The translations under genes were made by a program, and so were the position numbers. 64,000 bases of DNA from Cellulomonas telluris (lineage in GTDB: Bacteria; Actinomycetota; Actinomycetes; Actinomycetales; Cellulomonadaceae): NCBI RefSeq assembly GCF_004886325.1, contig NZ_QXFN01000001.1, positions 992,001 through 1,056,000 on the forward strand. The letters are read 5' to 3'. Position 1 is the first letter of the stretch; each line of letters opens with the position of its first letter. Below the pieces are notes generated by a model, which worked only from the letters and a program-made list of their open reading frames with translations, was not told where the DNA came from and did not search any database. Shown in pieces: positions 47,612-56,495 of the stretch.

Positions 47612-48073
47612 TCACACGGAGAGGCGGAGGGCCGCGGCGCACGAAGGACTGACGAGGTCGAGGACCTCCAGACACGCGTCTCGCACGTTCCTGCTACCCC
47701 TGCTGCCGATGTGCACGAGGAGCCAGCCAGCCTCCTGTGCTTTGCCGAGGCATCGTCGCCCTAGACCGTCGTCCCGGTAGTGGGCCGCATGGACGATGTG
47801 GAACACCAGATCGAGCACGCTGACCGCAGTGCTTTCCTCCACCCCGTCTGCGAGAGCCGCAAAAAGTACTGCAAGTGTCGGTTCGGCTGCCGTGAAGATG
47901 TCGTCCTGTGCGAAGACGCGGTTCTCCATCCTCGCCCAGAGGGCATGCCGTTCGACCACAGGCGCGTCGGTGACAAAGGCGGTGAGGTCGTGCCCAAACC
48001 CCTCAGCTGTTCCCTCCATGAGTTCGTACCGGCCCCAGTCGATCGACCAGATGAGCCGTTCCGCGATGGCCAT
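47612..48073 (-). CDS. Probable immunity protein of the RHS deaminase-like toxin
   Basis: 153 residues, all-helical. APVVERHALWARMENRVFAQDDIFTAAEPTLAVLFAALADGV, VLDLVFHIVHAAHYRDD, CLGKAQEAGWLLVHIGSRGSRNVRDACLEVLDLV. ATG with GGGAG lies 12 bp after the RHS stop, the standard immunity position. A paralogue is at 39976-40581. The 196-bp stretch to the displaced cassette (47417-47611) holds no gene. Confidence 0.7.
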   Translation of the reverse strand: MAIAERLIWSIDWGRYELMEGTAEGFGHDLTAFVTDAPVVERHALWARMENRVFAQDDIFTAAEPTLAVLFAALADGVEESTAVSVLDLVFHIVHAAHYRDDGLGRRCLGKAQEAGWLLVHIGSRGSRNVRDACLEVLDLVSPSCAAALRLSV

Positions 48074-48085
48074 GCTTCTTCTCCC

Positions 48086-51000
48086 TTACCGGCCCCACGC
48101 GCCGCCCGGGTCGCCCACGGTACCCTGCGGAAAACGCGTCGGCGGGTACTTCGGCTGACACTTGATGCAGACGGGAATGTGCTGCCAGGTGATGTCGCCG
48201 CTGGCCGGGTCACGGCGCCATCCGAACGGTCTGCTGAGTTGGCCGCCCGGCTCGAGTGCATCGGCGGCGTCTTCCGCGTGCACGCCACCGGGCCGGGAGC
48301 CGACGGTCTCCACCGAGCCGTCAGCCCGCCGGACGTTGACGTACACCGCGCTACTCCTGTCCCGCGCACCTGACGCGGTGTACTGCGGATCAGGGTCCGG
48401 GACCGCGCGAGGACCTCCTGCAGCAGGCTCCGGTCCCCGCCGGGGGCAGGAGTTGATGTCCTGGGCGTCGTCGAAGCTGTCGCGGATGTCGTCGTTGTGG
48501 GTGACGACGTCGGTGCCGTCGGTGGTGGTGACGGTGTAGGTGTGGTCGGTGTCGACGGTGAGGTTGTGGACCGTCGCGGTCTGCGACCGGTGGGTGGTGG
48601 CGGCGAGGGTGACGGGGGTGCCGTCGGGGTCGACGAGCTGGTCGCCGGTCTTCAGGTCGCCGGCCGGGACCCAGTCGCCGTCGGCGGTGAGGAACAGGTG
48701 CCCGTCGGTGGCGGTGATCGTGGTGTCGCCGGGCGGTCCGCCGCCGCCGGAGCCGACCAGGGTGAGGTCGACCAGGTCCTTGGCGCCGTGGCCGGTGATG
48801 GTGGCCACGACCTGACGGTGGGCGGTGGTGCCGTCGGCGGCGACCGCCAGGACGGTGTCGCCGACCCGCACGTCGGAGATCGCCTTACTGGTGCCGTCGG
48901 CCAGCACGACCCGGGTGGCCGGGGTGAAGGAGTTGCACTCCTTCTTCTGGTTCTCCGCCTGCTTGCGGGCCTGCTGGTTGGCCCTCTTTGCGGAGTCGAC
49001 CTCCTTGGACGTGCGGGCGGCGACCTGGCGTGACTCGGTGGCCGCGTTCCTCGCCTGGGAGACCGCGGTGTTCGCCTTCTGCACCGCCGCGGTGTCCGGG
49101 ACCACCTTCGCGGGGGACGCCTTCGGGATCTCCGACAGCGCCCGGCGGGCGGTCTTCAGCCGGGAGTACCCCTCGACCAGGCGCTTGCCCACGCCGACCG
49201 CCTTGATGGCGACCTTCGCGGCCTTGAACATCTTGCCCCAGGGCACCGCGTTCAGGGCCGTGCTGATGCAGGCCCCGACGTCGCCCTTGGTGATGCAGTT
49301 CTTGGCGTCGGTGTACCCGATCAGGTCCATGACCAGGCCGATGATCTCGTCGCCGATCTGCGCGACGAACTTCTCCGCCTCCGCGACGGCCTTCTTCGCC
49401 GCCTCGCGCTGCGACGCGAACGGGTCGTCCGCGGTCGGCAGGGTCGCGCCGCTGGCGGCGCCGTCGTCGGGACGCATGCCGGACGGGTCGGTCAGCGCCG
49501 TGGGGCGGTTGGACGCGTAGGCGTACGGCGAGATCCCCGTCGCCTGCCCTGAACCGGCCACCGGGTCGACCGAGTCGAACCGGCCCGACGACGTGTCGTA
49601 GTTGCGCGCCCGCAGCTGGTACCGGTCCGACTGCGTCTCGTCGCGGTACCCGCCGGTGAACTGCAGCGGGTTGACCGGTGCGTCGTCCGCCAGGCGCTTC
49701 CCGCCGGAGACGAGGTCGGTGCCCCGGACCCCGCCGAACGGGTCGTAGTCGTACGCCCACTGCGCGTCGCCCGTGGGCGAGACGACGGCCGACGTGCTGC
49801 CCAGCCAGTCGCGGACGTAGGAGGAGTAGTCGTCCCCGCCCTCCGCCAGGCCGAGCGGCGAGCCGTCGGGGGCGTACAGGAACGACGTCGTCTCCGTCCC
49901 GGCCGGGCCCGTGCGCGTCTCGCCGGCGATGGTCGGCAGCGGGCCGTTGACGTCCCACGTCCACGCCGTCGACTCCAGGGCGCCCTCGGCGGCCGTCGTC
50001 GCCGACGACAGGCGCAGGCCCGCCGCGTCGTACGCGTACCGCGTCTGCTCGCCATCCACCGTCGCCGTCGCCAGCGTCCGGTCGAGGTTGTACGTGTACG
50101 CCTCGTCGCCGGCCTTCGTCTGGTTGCCCTCGGCGTCGTACGCGTACTCCCGCGTGCCGGCCTGCACGTCCGGCAGGTCGGGCAGCTGCCCGGCCACGGT
50201 CGTCGTCTCGCGCGTGAGCTGGTCGCCCGCGTCGAACGTCGCCGCCGTCGTCGCCGTGCCCGTCGCCGTGGTGACCTTCTGCGACGTGCGGTTGCCGACG
50301 AGGTCGTAGCCGTAGTCGAACCGCTGCGCCGCCGGTGCACCCGGTGCGCACGAGGCGGCGCCGTAGCAGGCGGACGTCAGGCGGTGAGCCTTGTCGTACG
50401 CGTACGACGTCGCCTCGACGACCTGCGGACCGCCGGCGGTGCGGGTCGCGGTGATCCGCGTCGGGTTGCCCACCGCGTCCCGCACCACGTCGTGCGCCGA
50501 GACGACCTCGCCCCCTGCGCGGGTCGTCGCGACGCGCGTCAGGCGGCCCGCCGCGTCGTACGTGCGGCCCTCCGTCAGCCCGGTCGCCTCGGGGAACGTG
50601 ATCGACGTGAGCTGGTCGGCCACGTCCCACCCGAAGCGGTACGTCGCGGCGGACCGGTCGGCGCCCTCGGCCGTGAGCGACGTCAGGCGGTCGGCGACGT
50701 CGTACGTCGCGGACACCGTCGTGCCGTCCGGGTACGTGCGCGACGTCAGGTTGTCCTGCGCGTCGTAGCCGTACGAGAACGCCTGGACGTTCCCCGCGGT
50801 GTCGGTGCGGGTGACCTTCGACAGCCGGCCCGTCGCGTCGTACGCGTGCTCGCGGACGCCGCGCGGGTCGGCCATCGACACCAGGCGGTTCTTGGCGTCG
50901 TAGCCGAACGTGAACAGCTCGCCGCGCGTGCCGAGCTGGCGCGAGACCGGCCGGTCGAGCGTGTCGTACGCCATGCGGACCGTGCGGACCTCGCGGTTCG

Positions 51001-54000
51001 GGTCGATCCGCGGGTCGCCCTCGACGACGCGCGCCGTGACGAGCTCCACGAGGTTGGAGTTCGCGTCGTACACGTACTCGCGGCGGCGGCCCAGCGGGTC
51101 GGTCGAGGCGACCGTCCGCCCGGCGCGGTCGTACTCGAGCTTCGTCTCGTGGCCGCGTGGGTCGCGCCGACCCGTCACCTGACCGTTCGCGTCGTAGGTG
51201 TACCGCAGCGCCTGCTGGTCGCTCGTCGCGTCCGGGCCCTGCACGCTGACGAGGCGGTCGGCGAGGTCGTACGCGTACCGGACGACCGAGCCCGCGGCGT
51301 CCGTGGTCGACGCCAGCCGGCCGACCGGGTCGTACGCCGAGCGCGTCACGTTGCCCAGCGGGTCGCGCACCTCGGTCGGGTTGCCGGCCGGGTCGTACGC
51401 GTAGCGCGTCGTGAACGCCGCCGGGTCCGCGCCCGGCAGGTGGCCGCGCGGCTCGGTGATGGCCACCGGTCGGCCGTCGTCGTCGTACTGCCACGTGATG
51501 ACGCCGCCCGCGGCCGTGACCTGGCGGGTCGGGTTGCCGAGCTGGTCGTACTCGATCTGCGCGGGGGAGTCGACGCCCGTGCCGCCGGTGCGGCGGTTCG
51601 CGCGGTCGTAGGTGAGGCCGAGCGCGTCGCCGTTCTCGTCCGTCATGCCCGTGACGTTCCCGGCGTTGTCGTACGACATCCCGGTCGTCGCGCCGAGCTC
51701 GTCGACCTGCTGCACCGGGCGGCCCAGCTCGTCGAACGTCGAGTCCACCTGGACCAGCCGGCCCTGCGCGTCGGGGCGCTCGGCCCGCACGAGGTTGCCG
51801 CGGAAGTCGTAGCGGAACGTCGTCGTGTACGCGGCGCGGCGCTTCTCGAGGTCGGCGTCGGACTCGCCCGAACGGCGGGCCGCGTTGCCGAGCGGCAGCC
51901 GCTCCGTGGCGACCCGGCCCTGCGCGTCGTACGTCCACGTGGTCCGGTTGCCCTCGCCGTCGGTCACCGACGCCGTGCGCCCGGCCTTCGTGTACGTGTA
52001 CTCGGTGACGTTCCCGACCGGGTCCTTGAGCGTGACCAGGCGGCTCGTGTCGTCGTAGGTGTAGCGGGACGAGTTCGCGATCTGGTCGGTGACGACGACG
52101 ACGTTGCCGAGCTCGTCGTACGTCGTCCTGACCGGCTCGTTCTTGCCCGGGTCACGGCGCTCCACGAGGCGGTCCTGCGCGTCGTAGGCGTAGCGCGTGC
52201 GGTACTGGTCCTTGTTCGCGCCGGCGACCGTGCCGCGCGGGTCGACGACCGAGACGAGCCGTCCCGTGCCGTCGTACGTGAACTCGGTGCGCCGCCCGGT
52301 CGGCGTGACCTCCGCCGTCCGGTTGCCGGCTGCGTCGTACTCGTAGCGCGTGACCTTGCCGCGCGGGTCGGTGCGGGTCGCCAGCAAGCCGCGCGCGTCG
52401 TAGGAGTACCGGTAGCCGTCGGTCTGCTCCGGGTCCTTCTGGCTCGTCATCTCGTTGTGCTGGTCGTACGCGTACGACCACGTGTTGCCGCGCCCGTCGG
52501 TGTGCGAGGTGAGGTTGTTGCCCGCGTCGAACGCGTTGCGCTCGACGTAGTCGAACGGCGCGGGCGCGTGGCGCTCCACCGGGTTGCCGTTCGCGTCGTG
52601 CAGCGCGCCCGACTGGTTGCCCTCGGGGTCGACGACGAGGGACTCGTTGAGCCGCTCGTCGTAGCGGTAGGTGACGGTGTCGCCGTTGCCGTTGCGGCTC
52701 CAGAGCAGGACGTTCTCGCGGTAGCCGTCGCGCGAGACGACGCCGTCGGCGTCGGTCGTCGTCGCGACCTCCTTCTCGGCGTCCCACGCGAAGGTGGTGA
52801 CCGCGCCGGTCGCGTCGGCCTGCTGCGCGACGCGGCCGTCCGCGCCGTACGTGTTCGTGACGTCGCGCTTGCCGCGGGCGTCCGTGACGTGGTCCAGGCG
52901 GCCCTGCGCGTCGTAGTGGTACTGCCAGGTGTAGCTCCGCGCGTCCTGGACCTTCGCCAGGCGGCCGGCCTCGTAGTCGAACTGGACGCTGCGGCCGTCC
53001 GGCAGGGTGAGCTTGCTGATGGCCCGGACGTCCTGGCGGTGCTCGACCCGGACGACGCGCCCGGCGGCGTCGGTGAGCTGCGACAGCAGGCCGTTGCTCG
53101 CGTACGTCAGCGTCAGGCCGTGGCCGCGCGCGTCCTTCACCGACAGCAGACGGCCCTGGGCGTCGAACTCCAGCCGGCGCTGGTCGGGCGGGGTGAGGGC
53201 CCAGCCGCCGCCCGGTCGGTCGGTGAGGACGGCGCGTACGCCCGGGGGCCGCGTCCACGAGCCGTCCGCCGCGCGGCGGTAGACGGCCTCCGCGCCGTCC
53301 TCGGCCCGCACGCGGATCGCGTCCGCACCGGCCTCGGGTGCGATCACGCGGGCGTCGTACGTCCAGGTCCAGCCCGCGCCGAACATGCCGGTGCCCGTGT
53401 TGGCGGAGGAGTAGAAGCGGACCGCCTCGAACGGGATGCCGAACGACGTCATCGTCAGGTCGCGCTCGGTACGGTTGAACGCGCCCGTGCCGGTGTTGAC
53501 GAGCGCGCCGCGCAGCTCCTGGCCGTCGACCGTGCGCCCCAGGACGGTGGAGCACGCGCAGCCGGCGGCCTGGGCCGCGGGAAGCTCGGGCGGGGTGACG
53601 GTCGTGCGGGGGTGCGCGGGGGCGGAGGGGACGGAGTCCGCGGTCGTGCCGTCCTCGGCGACGAGGCTGATCGTCACCGTGTACCGCCGAGCCGGGTCGA
53701 GGGTCCACCCGTCCGCGGCACCGAAGCTGCGGCAGAACTCGCGCGGCGCGCCGCAGCGGGACAGGTCCGTGCGGCCGAGGTCGGCGGACACCTGCTGCGC
53801 GCCGCTCTCGGCGTCCGTCACGGTCGCGCGCCATGTCGCCCAGGACGTCGGGTCGCCGTCCGCGACGTCCGCGTCGAAGTAGACGACCAGCGACGTGTCG
53901 CCGAGCAGGTACCCCGGGCGGACGACGAGGTCGCGGGCGGCGTCGGCCGCGAGGGCTGCCGGGTCCGCCGCGGGGGACGTCGCCGCGCCGAGACCGGCCG

Positions 54001-54304
54001 CGGCCCCGAGGGCCAGGCCCGGGCGGGCGAGGCCGGGGAGCATCGGCGCCGCGACGGGAGCCTCGTCGGCGACGGGCACGGCGGGCGGTTCGACCGGGAC
54101 GTCGTCGGGGTCGCCCGTCCGCACCGCGTTGCGGGGCAGGGGGCGCTCGACGGGAGCGGCGCCGTCCCGCGCGACCGGGGGCGGCGCGTCGGCGGCGGAT
54201 GCCACCGTCGGTGGTCCCCACACCACGCCCGTGACGGCGACGGCGAGGACGACGACGCGCCCGACGAGTGACGTGAGCGCACGCGAGCGCGGGCGACCGG
54301 ACAT
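48086..54304 (-). CDS. Secreted RHS/YD-repeat polymorphic toxin with HINT domain and deaminase-like tip
   Basis: 2072 residues, ATG after GGAGG. Signal peptide to about residue 36 (VASA), a Pro-rich and beta-rich N-terminal region, DUF6531-like segment (about 265-325), many YD repeats (about 395-1560), RHS core with YVRDWLGSTSAVV and SPYAYASNRPTALTDPSG (to about 1610), a helical pre-toxin linker, a HINT domain (1790-1937, starting CNSF and ending VVTHN) and a 130-residue tip. The tip has SAVYVNVRRADGSVETVG, HAED (His 2009, Glu 2011) and PVCIKCQ (Cys 2046, Cys 2049), the zinc-binding set of the deaminase fold. The RHS shell should encapsulate the tip and HINT release it. Not all predicted steps are proven. 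Confidence 0.85.
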   Translation of the reverse strand: MSGRPRSRALTSLVGRVVVLAVAVTGVVWGPPTVASAADAPPPVARDGAAPVERPLPRNAVRTGDPDDVPVEPPAVPVADEAPVAAPMLPGLARPGLALGAAAGLGAATSPAADPAALAADAARDLVVRPGYLLGDTSLVVYFDADVADGDPTSWATWRATVTDAESGAQQVSADLGRTDLSRCGAPREFCRSFGAADGWTLDPARRYTVTISLVAEDGTTADSVPSAPAHPRTTVTPPELPAAQAAGCACSTVLGRTVDGQELRGALVNTGTGAFNRTERDLTMTSFGIPFEAVRFYSSANTGTGMFGAGWTWTYDARVIAPEAGADAIRVRAEDGAEAVYRRAADGSWTRPPGVRAVLTDRPGGGWALTPPDQRRLEFDAQGRLLSVKDARGHGLTLTYASNGLLSQLTDAAGRVVRVEHRQDVRAISKLTLPDGRSVQFDYEAGRLAKVQDARSYTWQYHYDAQGRLDHVTDARGKRDVTNTYGADGRVAQQADATGAVTTFAWDAEKEVATTTDADGVVSRDGYRENVLLWSRNGNGDTVTYRYDERLNESLVVDPEGNQSGALHDANGNPVERHAPAPFDYVERNAFDAGNNLTSHTDGRGNTWSYAYDQHNEMTSQKDPEQTDGYRYSYDARGLLATRTDPRGKVTRYEYDAAGNRTAEVTPTGRRTEFTYDGTGRLVSVVDPRGTVAGANKDQYRTRYAYDAQDRLVERRDPGKNEPVRTTYDELGNVVVVTDQIANSSRYTYDDTSRLVTLKDPVGNVTEYTYTKAGRTASVTDGEGNRTTWTYDAQGRVATERLPLGNAARRSGESDADLEKRRAAYTTTFRYDFRGNLVRAERPDAQGRLVQVDSTFDELGRPVQQVDELGATTGMSYDNAGNVTGMTDENGDALGLTYDRANRRTGGTGVDSPAQIEYDQLGNPTRQVTAAGGVITWQYDDDGRPVAITEPRGHLPGADPAAFTTRYAYDPAGNPTEVRDPLGNVTRSAYDPVGRLASTTDAAGSVVRYAYDLADRLVSVQGPDATSDQQALRYTYDANGQVTGRRDPRGHETKLEYDRAGRTVASTDPLGRRREYVYDANSNLVELVTARVVEGDPRIDPNREVRTVRMAYDTLDRPVSRQLGTRGELFTFGYDAKNRLVSMADPRGVREHAYDATGRLSKVTRTDTAGNVQAFSYGYDAQDNLTSRTYPDGTTVSATYDVADRLTSLTAEGADRSAATYRFGWDVADQLTSITFPEATGLTEGRTYDAAGRLTRVATTRAGGEVVSAHDVVRDAVGNPTRITATRTAGGPQVVEATSYAYDKAHRLTSACYGAASCAPGAPAAQRFDYGYDLVGNRTSQKVTTATGTATTAATFDAGDQLTRETTTVAGQLPDLPDVQAGTREYAYDAEGNQTKAGDEAYTYNLDRTLATATVDGEQTRYAYDAAGLRLSSATTAAEGALESTAWTWDVNGPLPTIAGETRTGPAGTETTSFLYAPDGSPLGLAEGGDDYSSYVRDWLGSTSAVVSPTGDAQWAYDYDPFGGVRGTDLVSGGKRLADDAPVNPLQFTGGYRDETQSDRYQLRARNYDTSSGRFDSVDPVAGSGQATGISPYAYASNRPTALTDPSGMRPDDGAASGATLPTADDPFASQREAAKKAVAEAEKFVAQIGDEIIGLVMDLIGYTDAKNCITKGDVGACISTALNAVPWGKMFKAAKVAIKAVGVGKRLVEGYSRLKTARRALSEIPKASPAKVVPDTAAVQKANTAVSQARNAATESRQVAARTSKEVDSAKRANQQARKQAENQKKECNSFTPATRVVLADGTSKAISDVRVGDTVLAVAADGTTAHRQVVATITGHGAKDLVDLTLVGSGGGGPPGDTTITATDGHLFLTADGDWVPAGDLKTGDQLVDPDGTPVTLAATTHRSQTATVHNLTVDTDHTYTVTTTDGTDVVTHNDDIRDSFDDAQDINSCPRRGPEPAAGGPRAVPDPDPQYTASGARDRSSAVYVNVRRADGSVETVGSRPGGVHAEDAADALEPGGQLSRPFGWRRDPASGDITWQHIPVCIKCQPKYPPTRFPQGTVGDPGGAWGR
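48488..49129. repeat. 642-bp direct repeat, copy inside the RHS gene
   Basis: Covers the RHS linker and HINT domain; partner of 46721-47362. Recombination between the two would replace the deaminase-like tip with the displaced tip and delete 1767 bp. Confidence 0.9.
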
Positions 54305-54562
54305 GCGGACCTCCGTCCGTGCGCCGCATCGCTGCCCACGCACCGTCGCGGCCGCCCCCTGCAGCGGCCGAGCCGTGCGTCACCCAAGGGGGTCGCGGCA
54401 CGGGGTGACCAGCGCAGGACCGGATCGCGAGACGGCCACGGGCGGACCTGGACGGTGCCCCGGTTCGGGCACGGACGTGCCCCGGAGGAGCGTCAGCGCA
54501 GGTGGCGCCGCGTGCCCGAGTTGCGCCGTTCTGTCCGTTCCTCGGTTCCCACGGTGGCTCCC
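54305..54562. other. Intergenic region upstream of the RHS gene
   Basis: 258 bp with the RHS ribosome site (CGGAGG, minus strand) next to the ATG. No gene is seen; no clear -10 or operator is recognised for the RHS gene. Confidence 0.4.
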
Positions 54563-54577
54563 ATGAGAGAACTCTCA
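54563..54577 (+). promoter_or_regulatory. Inverted repeat and shared ATGAGAGAAC motif
   Basis: TGAGAG-AA-CTCTCA lies 50 bp before the DUF2599 lipoprotein gene. The 10-mer ATGAGAGAAC (54563-54572) also occurs, in the same orientation relative to its gene, upstream of the surface protein at 55498-56262. Confidence 0.35.
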
Positions 54578-54626
54578 CTCGCCCAGGTCGCGCCGCGGCA
54601 CGGGACGTGCTCGGTACGGTGCCCGC

Positions 54627-55475
54627 ATGCTGCGCACCGCGGGCGGCCTCGTGCTGCCGCCGACCCTCGCGCTGCTGCTCGCGCTCGCGGGGTGCTCCCC
54701 GGCGCCCGCGACGCCCCCGGCCGCGTCGGGAACGGCCGCCCCGGCGACGCCCGCGCCCGACGCGACGGCCGTCGTGACCGCGGCCCCGGACGGCGGGGTC
54801 GCACCCGCGCCGGCCCCGAGGACGCCCGGGGCGGAGCGCGTGCGCGCCGACGGTGCGGCCGTCCCCGGCGGGGACGGCGTCGTCGCCTGGGTGCTGCCCA
54901 CGGACCCCGCGGCGGAGGTCGCGGTCGAGCCCCAGGGCGACGGGTCGGCGCGCGTCACCCTGCGTACCGCGCAGGCGGCCGTGACCGGCGCCTCGCTCGC
55001 GCCCGCCGAGGGCGTCACGGCGACCGTGCTGGAGGACGGGTCGGCCGTGCTGCGCCATGGTGACGTCGTCGTCGCTGCGGTCGGCACCCCGGACGCCGCG
55101 GAGACGCCCGCGCGGTGGCTCGAGGTCGAGGGCGTGCTCGTGCTGCGCGGGCGGCCCGCAGCCGTGGTGGAGGTGCTCGTCGGCACGTCGGCGCTCGCGT
55201 CGGCCACCTGGGGCGAGGCGGAGGGCGGACGGTCGCTGGCCGTCGCGCCCGCGGCGTGGGTGCGCGGTGGCTCGCTCGCCGCCCAGGAGGCGCTCGCCGC
55301 CCAGCTCGCCGTCGCGCAACCCGAGGCGGCGACCGCGACCATGCGGGCGCAGCTCTGGTGCCACGCGCTCGGTGCCCCGGACAAGGAGACGTGGAACCTC
55401 GAGCCGTGGCGCTCCGAGGTCGGGACGGGCACGTTGCTCGCGACCCGCTGCAACCCCATCGACGACGACGTCTGA
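54627..55475 (+). CDS. DUF2599-domain lipoprotein
   Basis: 282 residues. Lipobox LAGC (Cys 23), then an Ala/Pro/Thr-rich tether, a beta-rich middle, and a C-terminal DUF2599-like domain with QLWCHALGAPDKETWNLEPWR and RCNP. Cell-surface lipoprotein of unknown function. The ATG fits a leaderless promoter: TACGGT (54615-54620) plus six bases. Lies next to, but divergent from, the RHS gene. Confidence 0.8.
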   Translation: MLRTAGGLVLPPTLALLLALAGCSPAPATPPAASGTAAPATPAPDATAVVTAAPDGGVAPAPAPRTPGAERVRADGAAVPGGDGVVAWVLPTDPAAEVAVEPQGDGSARVTLRTAQAAVTGASLAPAEGVTATVLEDGSAVLRHGDVVVAAVGTPDAAETPARWLEVEGVLVLRGRPAAVVEVLVGTSALASATWGEAEGGRSLAVAPAAWVRGGSLAAQEALAAQLAVAQPEAATATMRAQLWCHALGAPDKETWNLEPWRSEVGTGTLLATRCNPIDDDV

Positions 55476-55497
55476 CGGGGCGCCGCCGGGTGGCGTG

Positions 55498-56262
55498 TCA
55501 GCCCTCCTGGGCGGACCGCCGGCTCAGCACGAGCACGGTCCCGGCCACGACGGCGGCGAGCCCCAGTGCGAGGACCGGCACCGCCGAGGTGCCGGTCGCG
55601 GACAGGGCGTCCGTGCGCGCCGGGACGTCCCAGTCGAGGGCGAACGACGCGTCGGTGTCCGCGTCCTCGTGGGCCGCCAGGACCTCGGCGGTCTCGCTCG
55701 GGGCCGGGGAGGGCGCGACCGTCGGCGTCGGCGCCGCCGCCACCTCGGCTCCGGGTGCGGGAGGTGCCGCCGGCGCGGGCGACGCCGGCTCCGGAGCGGG
55801 AGCCGGGGCCGCAGGGGCGGGTGCGGGCGCCGGGGCGTCCGCCGGCGGCGCGGGGGCCGGGACCGGTGCGGGCGCGGGGACCGGCTGGGCCGCGCGGCAC
55901 ACCGGCGCCTGCCCGCCCTCGCCGAAGTGCTCGTCGAAACCCGCCACCTGGACCCAGTGCACGCACGCGTCGACCGGCAGCCCGAGCCGGTCCCACGTCA
56001 CCGCGGAGGCGCCCACCAGGTCGTGGTAGCGCGTGCCGGGCCCCTCCAGGTGGACGTTGCGGGCGCCGGCGCCGGCCGGGGACGTCCACAGGACGTTGAG
56101 GTGGGCGTGCTCCGTGAGGACGTGGCCCTCCGGCAGCTCGACGCCCGTGCCGGTGACGCGGTACGGCGTGGGTGCGTCGGAGCCCGCGGCGGCGCCGGTG
56201 GCGGTGAGGGTGACGGCGGCGACGGACGCGGCGAGTGCCAGCGCGGCGGTGCGGGGGTGCAT
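55498..56262 (-). CDS. Pro/Ala-rich cell-surface protein with sorting-like signal
   Basis: 254 residues. Signal peptide (to about residue 27), a small N-terminal domain with HLNVLWTSPAGAGARNVHLEGPGTRYHDLVG and a Cys pair (ACVHWVQ, APVCRA), a long Pro-Ala stalk, then LSATG, a hydrophobic helix VPVLALGLAAVVAGTVLVL and SRRSAQEG. This C-terminus matches an LPxTG-like sorting signal. The class F-type sortase at 62795 is the only sortase seen here. Start ATG 56262. Confidence 0.75.
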   Translation of the reverse strand: MHPRTAALALAASVAAVTLTATGAAAGSDAPTPYRVTGTGVELPEGHVLTEHAHLNVLWTSPAGAGARNVHLEGPGTRYHDLVGASAVTWDRLGLPVDACVHWVQVAGFDEHFGEGGQAPVCRAAQPVPAPAPVPAPAPPADAPAPAPAPAAPAPAPEPASPAPAAPPAPGAEVAAAPTPTVAPSPAPSETAEVLAAHEDADTDASFALDWDVPARTDALSATGTSAVPVLALGLAAVVAGTVLVLSRRSAQEG

Positions 56263-56414
56263 CGGGGTGCCTCGGTTCGGACGCGGGCGGGCGGGGGGCC
56301 CCGCGGCCCGGCGGCGGGCGGACCAGCGGCGGATCGGGGGCGTCGCGGCGGCGTACCGGGCGACGGCGGCAGCGTAACGGGAGGGAACGCGCGAACGGGG
56401 CGAAACGTGCATGA

Positions 56415-56435
56415 CGGTTCTCTCATGCAGAACCG
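56415..56435. promoter_or_regulatory. Inverted repeat in the divergent interval (operator candidate)
   Basis: CGGTTCT-N7-AGAACCG, perfect 7-bp arms, between the surface-protein gene and the winged-helix gene. It contains GTTCTCTCAT (56417-56426), the complement of the motif at 54563. Confidence 0.4.
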
Positions 56436-56495
56436 CTGGTCAGCGAGGGTGAGCCCTGCGCGGCCGTGTCGGACCCGCGCGCTAGCGTCCCTCGG

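Noticed and set aside
50000-53000. Regular short repeats that might suggest a CRISPR array or tandem repeat
   Set aside because: Periodicity comes from YD-repeat codons (RYAYDAxGR-type units), with no constant repeat and spacer lengths.
50384-54271. A 1295-codon plus-strand frame opposite the RHS gene
   Set aside because: It is the complement of YD-repeat coding DNA and shows only repeated Val/Arg/Ala patterns; the minus-strand gene has clear domains.
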